From IMG/VR virus record IMGVR_UViG_3300045110_000325, positions 1 through 63,735 of that record: 63,735 bases of DNA; one strand, given 5' to 3'. The stretch is from a virus. Both the position numbers and the translations under genes were made by a program. Positions 15,242 to 22,964 of this stretch are shown piece after piece (within the stretch, counting starts at the first letter, position 1; every line of letters starts with the position of its first letter). The notes beneath the pieces were generated by a model that ran no database searches, was not told the origin of the DNA, and worked only from the letters and a program-made list of their open reading frames with translations.

Positions 15242-15775
15242 TCAGCTGATCGAGCAGCTGGCGCCCATATAGGTGTGCGACCCCGGCGCCCACCAGCCGG
15301 CGGTCACCGTGCCGATGTAGGTGTTGCTGGCCGCGCTGCGGAACTGGGCGTTCGTGTACGCGTGCGCGCCGAGGGGGAACGGGCCGACCTCGGGATGCGC
15401 CGCGTACCACAGGTACGCGAAGCCGCTGCCGGTCGCGCCCACCTGCACCGAGTACCACCCGGTGAGCCACTGCTGCTGCTGCGGCTCGCCGGTGCGCAGC
15501 TCGAAGCGGACTTCCACGTCCGGCCCGGTGGGCACGGAGACGGCTGAGACGTAGGGGTCCATCACTGTCGCGCCGAAGCAGTCGCGGGCGTCGAGGGTGG
15601 CCGTCTGCCCGCCGACAAGGCCGGCGCCGGCTTCCGACTGCCGCAGGTCGCCGGCTTGCGCGGGAGCCGCCCCTGCCGCCGTGAGGGCGAGGGTCGTCAG
15701 GGCTGCCAGCGCCAGGGCCGCCAGCTTCGGGCGGGGAGCCCGGCGGCGAGGTCGATGAAACAGGGACAGGGACAT
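15242..15775 (-). CDS. Secreted protein of unknown function (putative moron)
   Basis: A protein of 177 residues from ATG 15775. The N-terminus is a clear Sec signal peptide: basic stretch (HRPRRRAPRPK), hydrophobic core (LAALALAALTTLALTAAG) and an APAQA cleavage site near residue 41. The mature part, about 136 residues, is beta-rich with two cysteines (in RDCFGA and ASCSIS) that could form a disulfide. Unlike its neighbours it has no overlap with adjacent genes and is bounded by perfect hairpins on both sides, so it is probably expressed separately. It may act at the cell surface of the lysogen. Confidence 0.65.
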   Translation of the reverse strand: MSLSLFHRPRRRAPRPKLAALALAALTTLALTAAGAAPAQAGDLRQSEAGAGLVGGQTATLDARDCFGATVMDPYVSAVSVPTGPDVEVRFELRTGEPQQQQWLTGWYSVQVGATGSGFAYLWYAAHPEVGPFPLGAHAYTNAQFRSAASNTYIGTVTAGWWAPGSHTYMGASCSIS

Positions 15776-15828
15776 GGGTGGAAGGCCCTTCGCTAGATTG
15801 AGTTCGGGCAGGTTGGAAGGCCCGCCCA

Positions 15829-15860
15829 GTCCCTGCCGCTGTTGACCCAGCGGCAGGGAC
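15829..15860. terminator. Perfect 12-bp hairpin before the secreted-protein gene
   Basis: GTCCCTGCCGCT and AGCGGCAGGGAC flank an 8-nt loop. It lies between the methyltransferase stop and the secreted-protein gene, so it would stop early-operon read-through into that gene. No U-tract. Confidence 0.65.
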
Positions 15861-15922
15861 GCTTTGGCCTCGCGTCGCCCGGCTTTCCCGGGCACGTCGC
15901 ATTGCCCTCACCTCCCGTTGAC

Positions 15923-16747
15923 TCAAAGGGAAAACCTGAGTGGCCGATTCGGCGTTGACGCCGCCCGGAGAAGCGCCAGCAACTGGCGGCCGATGTGCTC
16001 GGTGTAGGCGGGTGGGATGGCCTGAGCCACCTCGTCTCGGGTCATCCAGTCGATGTCCATCGCCGCGCGCTTCTCATCGGCCGATCCTTGGTACGCGCCA
16101 CGGCGTGTTGCGCTGGGAGCCCAGCGCCCGTGGCCGTAAACGCCCAGCGAGTAGCCGACATGGGCGCAGGCGGTTCCGCTCAGCGCGGTGTTGGACTCGA
16201 ACAGCCGGTGCCGGCGCAACTGCCGCCACACGCCGTCAGCGCAACGCGCGCCCAGGCCCAACGACGACCCGCAGAACTGGATGGGGTCGACCAATGGAGC
16301 ACCGGGGACGTTCTCGATCACCCACGTCCCGCCCCATCCCGCCAGCAGGGTCCTGGTCCCGGAGATCAGGTCGGGATACTCGCGCGGGTTTGCTGTGCGG
16401 AGCGCCGTGAAGCGCTGGCAGGGCGGGCTGGCGTGGACCGCGTCAAAGCCGTTCAGGTCTGCCTTGAGCGCGTCCGCCTGGATGAACTCGAACGGGTAGC
16501 GCGGCTGCGGCTCGATGTCCACGCCGACGACGTCGAAGCCCGCGCGGTGGTAGCCCATGGCAGCCCCGCCCGCTCCGCAGAACAGGTCGAGTAGTTTCGG
16601 GCGCGTGGGGTGGTGCCAGCCGGGTGCCGGGGCGTCGCTCGGCGCGTTGTCGTTTGGGTCGGGCTCGTGAGCCGGCCCCGGCTGGGCATTGCCCGCCGCC
16701 CTCGCTGCGAGGGGGTAGAGGACGACGGGGGTCGGGGGAGCGGTCAT
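15923..16747 (-). CDS. C5-cytosine DNA methyltransferase
   Basis: A protein of 274 residues. Motifs in order: LLDLFCGAGG (motif I, about residues 52-61), SPPCQ with the catalytic Cys (motif IV, about residue 113), ENVPG (motif VI) and RRHRLFES (motif VIII). The variable target-recognition region is short, giving a compact enzyme relative to the usual 330-400 residues. The first 45 residues are a low-complexity tail. No cognate nuclease is nearby, so evasion of host restriction is the likeliest use, in parallel with the second methyltransferase at 4.8 kb. Confidence 0.85.
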   Translation of the reverse strand: MTAPPTPVVLYPLAARAAGNAQPGPAHEPDPNDNAPSDAPAPGWHHPTRPKLLDLFCGAGGAAMGYHRAGFDVVGVDIEPQPRYPFEFIQADALKADLNGFDAVHASPPCQRFTALRTANPREYPDLISGTRTLLAGWGGTWVIENVPGAPLVDPIQFCGSSLGLGARCADGVWRQLRRHRLFESNTALSGTACAHVGYSLGVYGHGRWAPSATRRGAYQGSADEKRAAMDIDWMTRDEVAQAIPPAYTEHIGRQLLALLRAASTPNRPLRFSL

Positions 16748-16968
16748 GAGGCGGCCTTGGGGACCCAGGTGTCGGCCTTGTCATCCCAGACGACGCAGGC
16801 CGGGCAGTAGTGCTGGCCGTCGATCTCCCGCCAGTCGCCTTCCTCGGCGTCGTCCCAGGCCGAGTCCTGCTCGCTCCAGCCGGCGTAGTCGGTCGTCGCC
16901 TGGGCGTTCGCCTTGCAGCCGGGACCGTCGCAGTCGACGGTCCACATGGTCACGGCGCGGTAGCTCAT
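16744..16968 (-). CDS. Small cysteine-containing protein
   Basis: A protein of 74 residues with CDGPGC near the start and CPAC near the end, probably one zinc site, in an acidic tryptophan-rich context. Overlaps the methyltransferase start (ATGA). Confidence 0.55.
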   Translation of the reverse strand: MSYRAVTMWTVDCDGPGCKANAQATTDYAGWSEQDSAWDDAEEGDWREIDGQHYCPACVVWDDKADTWVPKAAS

Positions 16969-17519
16969 GGCCGCACCTGACCCTGGTCGAACGCGGCCTC
17001 GATCTGCCGCAGCCGGGCGCTAGGCACTAGCTCGGCGACGGTCGGGATGCGGACCAGGAACTCGCGCGCGGCGTCGGTCTCCAAGCCCTCCATCGCCAGC
17101 GCGCGGAGCAGGTCGGCCTCTTGCCTGTCCAGCGCGAGCATGGCCTGGCTGACCTGCTCCGCGATGCCGGCAAGCAGGGCGCGGTGGAGCTGATTGCGGT
17201 CCTCGGTCTTGCGGGACACCGGCCGGAGGCTCAACTGTCCGGCCCACCTGCCCCACTGCCCGCCTTCCACGTCCTCGCCGTGCGCCTTAAGCAGGTCGTC
17301 TATCTGGCGTTGCGCCTCGCGGGCCAACTCCTGGATGCGCCAGTTCAGGTCGTCGACCCTCTTGTCCTCGGCGCGGTAGCGGTCGACGAGGCGCCCCTCG
17401 GCCTCGGCCTCCAGCTCGAGGCGGCGCTGCTTCACCTCGGTCCGCAGTACCTTGAACTGCGCGCGGACGACGGACCGCAGCTCTCGGCGCTCGCCAGGCG
17501 GGATCGGCGCGGCGGTCAT
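16965..17519 (-). CDS. Coiled-coil early protein
   Basis: A protein of 184 residues dominated by charged heptad-like helices (residues 12-75 and 110-160). No catalytic motif. Could be a structural or DNA-associated early protein; family not recognised. Confidence 0.5.
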   Translation of the reverse strand: MTAAPIPPGERRELRSVVRAQFKVLRTEVKQRRLELEAEAEGRLVDRYRAEDKRVDDLNWRIQELAREAQRQIDDLLKAHGEDVEGGQWGRWAGQLSLRPVSRKTEDRNQLHRALLAGIAEQVSQAMLALDRQEADLLRALAMEGLETDAAREFLVRIPTVAELVPSARLRQIEAAFDQGQVRP

Positions 17520-17938
17520 GGCCGGACCAGCCCGCGCAGGATGAGGCTGCCGGCGTAGCGGGCCTTCGCGTAGCGGAGCGGGCCGACCTCGACGTGGGTG
17601 TAGTCGTGGCCGTGGTGCTGCTCGGCGAGGGCGAGCGTCGTCCGGTCGCGGCCGATGTCAGGGCCGTGCCACGTCGCCAGGAGCCCGCAGTCGCGGCAGT
17701 GCAGCACCGAGAACGGCGGCCGGGCGGTCGGCTTGCCGTGCTTGCCCATGGCGCGTCGCCACGCCTGCCGGGCCGAGCGCGACCAGCCGTAGAGCGCGAA
17801 GGCGTAGAAGATTCCTCCCCAGAGGTGGAGCGACACCAGTGCGACAGCCAACGAGACCGCGACGATGAGGGCCGCTGCGGCGCAGACGCCGGCCGCGGTG
17901 AAGAAGGCCGTGCGCTTGGCGAACTCGCGGTCGTCCAT
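17516..17938 (-). CDS. Membrane protein with two spans and a CxxC motif
   Basis: A protein of 140 residues. Residues about 11-36 and 38-52 are hydrophobic spans; the cytosolic C-terminal part has CRDC and a histidine-rich stretch (EQHHGHDYTH) that could bind metal. ATG 17938. Function unknown. Confidence 0.5.
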   Translation of the reverse strand: MDDREFAKRTAFFTAAGVCAAAALIVAVSLAVALVSLHLWGGIFYAFALYGWSRSARQAWRRAMGKHGKPTARPPFSVLHCRDCGLLATWHGPDIGRDRTTLALAEQHHGHDYTHVEVGPLRYAKARYAGSLILRGLVRP

Positions 17939-17939
17939 C

Positions 17940-18260
17940 TCACGCTCCGAAGTTGTGTCGCGGCGGGTCGGCCTCGCGGATATCCACACCCGTCCCGCCT
18001 CCACACGGCCAGTCCACCCACACGTCGTCGTTCTCGCGTTCCTGGCGAGCTTTCGAACAGGGTCCGCAGACATCGCTGACGCGAGAGTCCTCGCAGGCCG
18101 GCACACCGTCTTCCCCGACGTAGAAGTGTGCTTCGCTCCACGCCTCCCACTCCGGCTCGCAGTCGTCTGGTTCGGGGTGGGCTACGCACTCCTCATATAC
18201 CGCGATCTTGTAATGCGCTGGAATCGCCAGTCGTTCGTCCATCACACCCGTCCCGCTCAT
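17940..18260 (-). CDS. Acidic cysteine-rich protein
   Basis: A protein of 106 residues, strongly acidic, with spaced cysteines (ECVAH, DDCEPE, ACED, CGPC). ATG 18260 gives an ATGA overlap with the upstream HTH gene. Unknown role. Confidence 0.5.
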   Translation of the reverse strand: MSGTGVMDERLAIPAHYKIAVYEECVAHPEPDDCEPEWEAWSEAHFYVGEDGVPACEDSRVSDVCGPCSKARQERENDDVWVDWPCGGGTGVDIREADPPRHNFGA

Positions 18261-18532
18261 GACGCCGCCTCGAACGCGAGGCGCGCCCAGGTCTGCACGT
18301 CGGCGTAGAGGGCTTTGCGCCGGCCGTGGAGGACCCGCGAGGGGATGCGGCCGGGGGTCACGTCGCCGGGCGGCGCGCCGTCCCCGGCGAGCATCAGCTC
18401 CCTGACGGCGACCTCCCCGAGGGCGAGCAGCGCCATCGCCGCCTTGATGTCGACGAGCAGCGGCGGGCTGGCCGGTGGGAGCGCCGAGGCCCCGTTAGGC
18501 GCGGCCGCCGAAAACTCGTTAGGCGTTGGCAT
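18257..18532 (-). CDS. Excisionase/MerR-type HTH protein (possible Xis)
   Basis: A protein of 91 residues. LLVDIKAAMALLALGEVAVREL forms the HTH and SRVLHGRRKALYADVQTWARL the wing and last helix of the excisionase-type DNA-binding domain. Size fits a recombination directionality factor. It is expressed with the early genes, as needed for prophage excision, and lies 2 kb from the integrase on the same strand. Other roles for this fold (plain regulator) remain possible. Confidence 0.5.
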   Translation of the reverse strand: MPTPNEFSAAAPNGASALPPASPPLLVDIKAAMALLALGEVAVRELMLAGDGAPPGDVTPGRIPSRVLHGRRKALYADVQTWARLAFEAAS

Positions 18533-18707
18533 CGGTGACCACCACCTCCACCTGTGCTCCGTTCAGCCACGCAACACGCCCAGCCGCCTCATCGGAGCTG
18601 CCGTGGTCGCTCTCTGGCACCCAAGACCCGTCTGGCTTGTAGAAGCCCACCGTCCAAAGGCCAGGTTCCGACCGGACGTACACGTAAGAGCCGTTAGGCA
18701 CGGTCAT
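18519..18707 (-). CDS. Small hypothetical protein
   Basis: A protein of 62 residues, beta-rich (SYVYVRSEPGLWTVGFYKPDG-like strands). It overlaps the putative excisionase gene by 14 bp. No family recognised. Confidence 0.5.
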   Translation of the reverse strand: MTVPNGSYVYVRSEPGLWTVGFYKPDGSWVPESDHGSSDEAAGRVAWLNGAQVEVVVTDANA

Positions 18708-18979
18708 GGCGCGGTCTCCTCGCATCGGCGCTCCCACGCGAGGTCGAGGACCTCTCGCACCTCGGCGCTCGCGCCCTCGGTAGTCCACGGGTGATCGGCG
18801 AGTCGCGTGATCAGCTCGTCGGCGAATGCGGCCGTGACCGCCTTGACGCCCTCGAAGTCCAGCGTCAGGACGGATCGGCGAGAGCGCGCGGTGGCGGCTT
18901 GGCAAATCCGCCGGGCGCTCTCACGGGTGGCGAAGAACTCGCCAGCGTCGGCGACTCGGTACACCGAAGGGTCGGTCAC
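18704..18979 (-). CDS. STAS-like (DUF4325) protein
   Basis: A protein of 91 residues from GTG 18979. VLTLDFEGVKAVTAAFADELI is the diagnostic segment of DUF4325, a STAS-like domain often found beside ATPases in bacterial signalling and defence loci. No ATPase partner is adjacent here. Its position next to the regulators suggests a regulatory interaction, which is inference. Confidence 0.6.
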   Translation of the reverse strand: MTDPSVYRVADAGEFFATRESARRICQAATARSRRSVLTLDFEGVKAVTAAFADELITRLADHPWTTEGASAEVREVLDLAWERRCEETAP

Positions 18980-19248
18980 GGCTCGTTCACGGGCGTCATG
19001 TCGTGGCCGCGCGCGAATTGCAGGCGGCTGACCGGGTAGGGGGTGCGCCGGTGGTCGATGGCGACCCACCCGCCCCGCTCCGTGGGATGGTCGCCCTCAG
19101 GTGTCCTGACTATGAGGACGCCCTCCTCGTCGAGCCACAGGCAGTCGGCGTCGCCGAGGTGCTCGGCCGCCCAGGCGCGGACCTCGGCGAGGTTCTCCCC
19201 GGTCCACGGGACGGCCTCCGTCGTTCCGACGCGCCGGTAGCGGGCCAT
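18976..19248 (-). CDS. Hypothetical early protein
   Basis: A protein of 90 residues of a type common in actinobacterial phages (WLDEEGVLIVRTPEGDH followed by GGWVAIDH), with no known function. Second gene of the early operon. Confidence 0.55.
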   Translation of the reverse strand: MARYRRVGTTEAVPWTGENLAEVRAWAAEHLGDADCLWLDEEGVLIVRTPEGDHPTERGGWVAIDHRRTPYPVSRLQFARGHDMTPVNEP

Positions 19249-19484
19249 CAGGCCACGTCCGAGGCGGTGTCGGAGTAGTCCCAGATCGACTCGACTCGGA
19301 CGCCGAGCGCGGCGGCCAGGTTGATGCGGATGCGGTCGCCGGGGCTCGTCTCACCGCGCTCGATCCGGTAGAGGTATGAGTCCGTTATCCCGGCGGCTGC
19401 GGCGAGCTGGGTGCGGTTCATCTCGCGCTCTTCCCGGAGAGAGCGCACCTTCGCGCCCCAGGTCTTGTCGCGGTCACTAGGCAT
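19248..19484 (-). CDS. XRE-family regulator, first gene of the early operon (Cro-like)
   Basis: A protein of 78 residues. RTQLAAAAGITDSYLYRIE gives a standard lambda-repressor-like HTH followed by RGETSPGDRIRINLAAALGV. ATG 19484 has the purine-rich AGAGAGAG upstream; an alternative ATG lies at 19,502. It is transcribed away from the larger HTH gene across a 92-bp control region, the usual arrangement of Cro and CI. Which of the two maintains lysogeny cannot be proven from sequence. Confidence 0.7.
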   Translation of the reverse strand: MPSDRDKTWGAKVRSLREEREMNRTQLAAAAGITDSYLYRIERGETSPGDRIRINLAAALGVRVESIWDYSDTASDVA

Positions 19485-19576
19485 GTTGTGACTCTCTCTC
19501 ATAGTCTGTGTGAGTGTCAAGCGTAACTTTGACCCGTGCTTGATTTGCATGCGCGAATGTGTGACGCTCATTCTCT
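19485..19576. promoter_or_regulatory. Divergent immunity control region
   Basis: It separates the two HTH genes. It contains an inverted pair GTCAA (19516-19520) and TTGAC (19529-19533) with an 8-bp spacer, and TGTGA recurs several times. For the plus-strand gene a weak promoter TTGCAT (19545-19550), 18 bp, CATTCT (19569-19574) would start transcription close to the initiation codon. On the minus strand a TTGACA is present. Operator function is inferred. Confidence 0.5.
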
Positions 19577-20014
19577 GTGAGCATGCGGGACGAGGAGCAC
19601 GCGCGCAGGCTGGCCGCCGGCCGCTGGGTGCGTGACGCGCGCGTCCGCCGGGGTTTTCAGCATCAGACAGAGCTGGCGCAGGCGCTGAACGTCCACCCGT
19701 CGCTCGTCTCGGGCATCGAGCGCGGGCACGCTCCCGTGTCCGTCGAGGTCGCGCAGCGGCTGGCCGGCGTCCTCCACATGCCGCTGCTGGAGGTGTGGCG
19801 AAGCGTCGGCCTGCCGTTGCCGCCCGGCATCCCGGACGACCAGCTGGGGGACTACCCCCTGGCGCGGCACAACCTCAAGGACCACGAGTACGACGCGCTG
19901 ATCGCAGTGCTGCGGGCGCTGCGCGGCGAGGACGCCGCGGCCATCCTCGCCGGCCAGGACGCCGCCGACGAGCCCGAGCCGTCCGACCCCCGCCGCCGCG
20001 GCGTGGCCGGATGA
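19577..20014 (+). CDS. XRE-family repressor-like protein (CI-like)
   Basis: A protein of 145 residues. The HTH (HQTELAQALNVHPSLVSGIE) lies at about 27-46; the C-terminal 70 residues contain LRALRGEDAAAILAGQ and an acidic tail but no LexA-like protease site, so induction would not be by autocleavage. GTG 19577 and ATG 19583 are both possible; no Shine-Dalgarno is seen, suggesting a leaderless or nearly leaderless mRNA. Best candidate for the immunity repressor because of its orientation opposite to the early operon. Confidence 0.65.
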   Translation: MSMRDEEHARRLAAGRWVRDARVRRGFQHQTELAQALNVHPSLVSGIERGHAPVSVEVAQRLAGVLHMPLLEVWRSVGLPLPPGIPDDQLGDYPLARHNLKDHEYDALIAVLRALRGEDAAAILAGQDAADEPEPSDPRRRGVAG

Positions 20015-20127
20015 GGAGCCTCCCCGCCCGCCCGCCATAGCGTCACCCCGCCCCGCATGGAGGCCGCCCCCCCATCCGTGGACGACGCTCCGCCTTTCGC
20101 CGGGTCAGGCGGGGCGAGGAGGTGTCA

Positions 20128-20526
20128 ATGAGGTCGATGCCGACCAATCCGGCGGCACTCCGCAGGTCGGGCTGGGCGTGCGCCGCGAGCGGGCTGGCGG
20201 TGATGGCGGGCCCTGACGTGGCTCACATCCCTGATCACTGGGCCCGGCTCGGCTTGGTGCTGACGTACGCCGGCCTGTTGGCGTGGGCGACCGCGACGAT
20301 CCTGGCGCATCAGCGCAGGCTGGAGGAGCGGACTCTGGCCAGGGACGCGGAGGCGACCGCCACGCAAGTCCGGACCGGTTTCCAGCTCGGCTGCGCGTCG
20401 ATCCGCGCCGGGGCTGCTGCTCCGGCCGTGTCAGCCGGGTTGTCCGCTGACCGGCGGCGTCCCCGGCTGCGCCTCGTCAGCGACAGGGGAGTTGACGGGG
20501 CCGCCGGGGAGCAGGACTCGGCCTAG
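20128..20526 (+). CDS. Small membrane protein downstream of the repressor
   Basis: A protein of 132 residues from ATG 20128, preceded by GAGGAGG at ideal spacing. Two hydrophobic spans (GLAVMAG region and LVLTYAGLLAWATATIL), then a charged cytoplasmic tail. Its last 96 bp overlap the 3' end of the integrase gene on the other strand. It would be expressed in lysogens with the repressor; role unknown. Confidence 0.45.
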   Translation: MRSMPTNPAALRRSGWACAASGLAVMAGPDVAHIPDHWARLGLVLTYAGLLAWATATILAHQRRLEERTLARDAEATATQVRTGFQLGCASIRAGAAAPAVSAGLSADRRRPRLRLVSDRGVDGAAGEQDSA

Positions 20527-21846
20527 CCGGTCTGGCTCCGCCGGCTTCGCTGGCAGCACCTGCTCGCCCCACGCCTCGAGCGCCTGGCGCTGCGCCGAGT
20601 CGGGCGGGGTGTCGTAGCGGTCAAGCATCGCCCTCTGCGTCCAGCCGGCGATCGCCATCACGGTCCGGTCGGAGACGCCGAGGGCGCGCAGGCCGGTGGC
20701 CATGGTGTGCCGCAGCTCGTGGACGCGGCGGCGCGGCAGCCCGGCCTCGTCGAGGATCGCCTGCCACTCCGCCCAGTCGGCCTTCGCCTCGATCGGTCCG
20801 CCGGCCGGCGTGGTGAACACGAGCCCGCCGAACTCCGCGCCGGGGCCCTGCTTCCCGTTGGAGTCCTGCGGCGGCTGCCGGTCCCGCAGGCCGGCGAGGA
20901 GCACGGCCAGCGCCGGCAGCAGGGGGACGGTCTTGGACCTGTGCGTCTTCACGTCGCCGAGGACCAGCCCGCCCGTGCGGACGCCGGGCGGTGGCCGGCG
21001 CTGGGGGCAGTTCCCGCCGCGTTTGCGCCCGCACGACGGGCCCCGCCCGGGCTGGTCAGCGCCAGGACAGCCGTGCCGCCAGGGCAGCCGCTCCAGGTCG
21101 TGCCGAATCGTCACCGACGCGGCCAGGGGGTCGGCGATGTCCAGGTCGTCCCAGCACAGCCCGAGCGCCTCTCCCTGCCGCAGGCCGAGGAGCATGCCGA
21201 GCAGCCACCGCACGCCGTTGCGCCGGCCAGCCGCTGCGGCGGCGACTTGCCGGGCCTCCGCGGCGGTCAGCGGCTTGACCTCGCGGCGGCGCACCGTCGG
21301 AGGGTCGACGAGGTCGCATGGGTTGCGCACGTTGTGCTTGCGGCCGGCGAGGACGTAGAGCCGCGACAGGATGCGGTGCACGTGCAGCACCGTCTGCGGG
21401 GACAGCGGCCCGCCGTCCTTGCCGCCGTGGTCGAGGAGGTCGGCGTAGAGCCGCTCGACCCGCTGGGGTGTGACCCGGTCCAGCCGCAGCCCGCCGATGT
21501 GGGGCGCGATGTACCGCTCGACCTTCCCCCGGGCGCGCCACACCGTGCCGGGGGCGCGCTGCGAGGCGGGCATGACCACGTCGAGCCAGTGCCTGGCCCA
21601 CGCCTCCACCGTCGGGGGGCGGTCGGACGCGACCGCGCCGGAGTCCTCCATCTCGCGGCGGGCCTTCGCGAGCTTCGCCCGGACCTCGGCCTGGGTCCTG
21701 CCGTAGCGGGTGACCCGCCGCCGCCGGCCGGTGCCGTCGTCCACCGAGAACTGCCCCATGTAGGACCCGCTGGCCTTGTGCCAGCAGACCGTCCCCTCGC
21801 CGCGGGCCCGGCGCGGGCGGTCGCGTCGAGGGGGGTTGCGCGGCAC
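20431..21846 (-). CDS. int: Tyrosine site-specific integrase
   Basis: A protein of 471 residues with all tyrosine-recombinase parts: an N-terminal arm-binding domain (about 15-70), a SAM-like core-binding domain (80-170) and a catalytic domain with Arg223 (GLRQGEALGL), His376/Arg379 (HELRH), Trp402 and the nucleophile Tyr411 (MLDRYDT). An inserted cysteine cluster at about 260-280 (three Cys) is typical of integrases from actinobacterial integrative elements such as pSAM2. It inserts the genome at the tRNA-Arg(CCU) gene whose 3' half lies just upstream. Confidence 0.92.
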   Translation of the reverse strand: MPRNPPRRDRPRRARGEGTVCWHKASGSYMGQFSVDDGTGRRRRVTRYGRTQAEVRAKLAKARREMEDSGAVASDRPPTVEAWARHWLDVVMPASQRAPGTVWRARGKVERYIAPHIGGLRLDRVTPQRVERLYADLLDHGGKDGGPLSPQTVLHVHRILSRLYVLAGRKHNVRNPCDLVDPPTVRRREVKPLTAAEARQVAAAAAGRRNGVRWLLGMLLGLRQGEALGLCWDDLDIADPLAASVTIRHDLERLPWRHGCPGADQPGRGPSCGRKRGGNCPQRRPPPGVRTGGLVLGDVKTHRSKTVPLLPALAVLLAGLRDRQPPQDSNGKQGPGAEFGGLVFTTPAGGPIEAKADWAEWQAILDEAGLPRRRVHELRHTMATGLRALGVSDRTVMAIAGWTQRAMLDRYDTPPDSAQRQALEAWGEQVLPAKPAEPDRLGRVLLPGGPVNSPVADEAQPGTPPVSGQPG

Positions 21847-21865
21847 GTCCCCAAGCCTATCGGAG

Positions 21866-22119
21866 TACTGCCAGACTACTGCCTACAGGATGTCCCGTGC
21901 TGTCGAGCTATGTAGACCTGCGTCGTGCGACACACGGTCTCGCCTGGGCGGTTGTCCCGCAGTGTCCCGCCATGTAGAGTGGCACCCGTACTGGTCGGCG
22001 GTTTCCTAAACCGTGTGTCGGAGGTTCGAATCCTCTCGGGGGCACAACCTCGCTGACCTGCCAGTTCGGCACTCGGCGGCGGGAACCTCGAACAGCCAGG
22101 TACTGCCAAGTCTACTGCC
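21866..22119. other. attP: attP with integrase arm-type sites
   Basis: Non-coding region upstream of int. TACTGCC occurs as two direct pairs, at 21866 and 21877 on one side of the core and at 22101 and 22113 on the other. TGTCCCG recurs three times between 21,890 and 21,970. The paired, symmetrically placed heptamers fit arm-type binding sites of a heterobivalent tyrosine integrase; the tRNA-derived core lies between them. Confidence 0.7.
22003..22044 (+). other. attP core: 3' half of tRNA-Arg(CCU)
   Basis: The anticodon loop TTCCTAA (22003-22009), variable loop GTGTC, T-stem GGAGG/CCTCT around the loop TTCGAAT (22025-22031), 3' acceptor strand CGGGGGC (22037-22043) and discriminator A (22044) match actinobacterial tRNA-Arg(CCU). 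No D-arm or 5' acceptor strand lies upstream, so this is not a functional tRNA gene but the identity segment that restores the host tRNA after integration. Confidence 0.8.
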
Positions 22120-22140
22120 AGAGAGGACGGGCCTCCCCCA

Positions 22141-22719
22141 ATGGCTGACATGACCGATCAAGTGCGGCGCAGCAGCCAGGTGTCCATCGACGGCGGCCCG
22201 CTGCTGGAGTGCGAACTGGCGACTGAGCGCGAGGTCGAATACGTCCGCTCACTCCACGCTGTCAAGCCGGACACGCAATGGGCGTTCGTCGACAGCCAAG
22301 GACACCAGCACCAATTCGCCGAAGGCCGTGCTCTGCCGACTCTCACCCCGCAATCTGAGCACGTTCCCTGCGATGGGTCCTGTGGCGGCGTCTGCGAGGG
22401 CGAGGGCTACCACATCACCGTTTACACCTGCTCGCTGTGCGGCGATGTCGTCGAGCCGAGCTGGGTGCCGGACCACGATGCGATGACCGTCGGCACGCCG
22501 GTGGTCATCGCCGAGAGTCAGACCCTGACGGTGCTGCAAGACCCAGGCTTGCGCGATTACGCCTATGGCTCTGAGTTGCCGGTTCGAGTCCAGTTCGGCG
22601 ACCGGTGGATGACCGGTGTGGGGTGGATAAACAGCCTGCAAGTGACCACATGGCCGGTTCCTCGATTCGCGCTGACGATGCCCTGTCGACTTCAGCCGGA
22701 AGAGGAGCGCGCGTCATGA
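22141..22719 (+). CDS. Hypothetical protein at start of plus-strand module
   Basis: A protein of 192 residues. The central part carries CDGSCGGVCEGEG and CSLCG, probably a zinc knuckle; the C-terminal part is beta-rich. First gene past attP on the plus strand and co-translated with the next (ATGA). No family recognised. Confidence 0.5.
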   Translation: MADMTDQVRRSSQVSIDGGPLLECELATEREVEYVRSLHAVKPDTQWAFVDSQGHQHQFAEGRALPTLTPQSEHVPCDGSCGGVCEGEGYHITVYTCSLCGDVVEPSWVPDHDAMTVGTPVVIAESQTLTVLQDPGLRDYAYGSELPVRVQFGDRWMTGVGWINSLQVTTWPVPRFALTMPCRLQPEEERAS

Positions 22720-22964
22720 CCGACCTGCCTGAGACCTCCCTCATTCGCTCCACGGAGGCTGTGGAACTTCTGCGTCGAGCTGCCGCCGATGCCCGCGAGC
22801 AGCACGGCCCGGCGCACGCTCGCCACGAGTTCTGGTGTCGGTTGTCGAACTGGTGGGACAAGACGGCCTGGATGATTGAGATGGACGCCGACTTGCTCCA
22901 TCGCATCGGATGCGACGAGGCCGTCGCCGCTGCTCGCGCCTACCTTGGCAGGCCGGCGTCATGA
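22716..22964 (+). CDS. Small helical protein
   Basis: A protein of 82 residues, mostly helical (STEAVELLRRAAADAREQHG). Four-base overlaps on both sides. Unknown function. Confidence 0.45.
   Translation: MTDLPETSLIRSTEAVELLRRAAADAREQHGPAHARHEFWCRLSNWWDKTAWMIEMDADLLHRIGCDEAVAAARAYLGRPAS

Noticed and set aside
21960-22044. A complete tRNA gene
   Set aside because: Only the anticodon loop through the acceptor 3' strand is present; no D-arm or 5' acceptor strand can be drawn upstream.
21876-22151. Minus-strand reading frame of 91 residues containing ERIRTSDTRFRKPP
   Set aside because: This is the familiar false translation of the T-arm and anticodon region of a tRNA; the DNA is the attP core.
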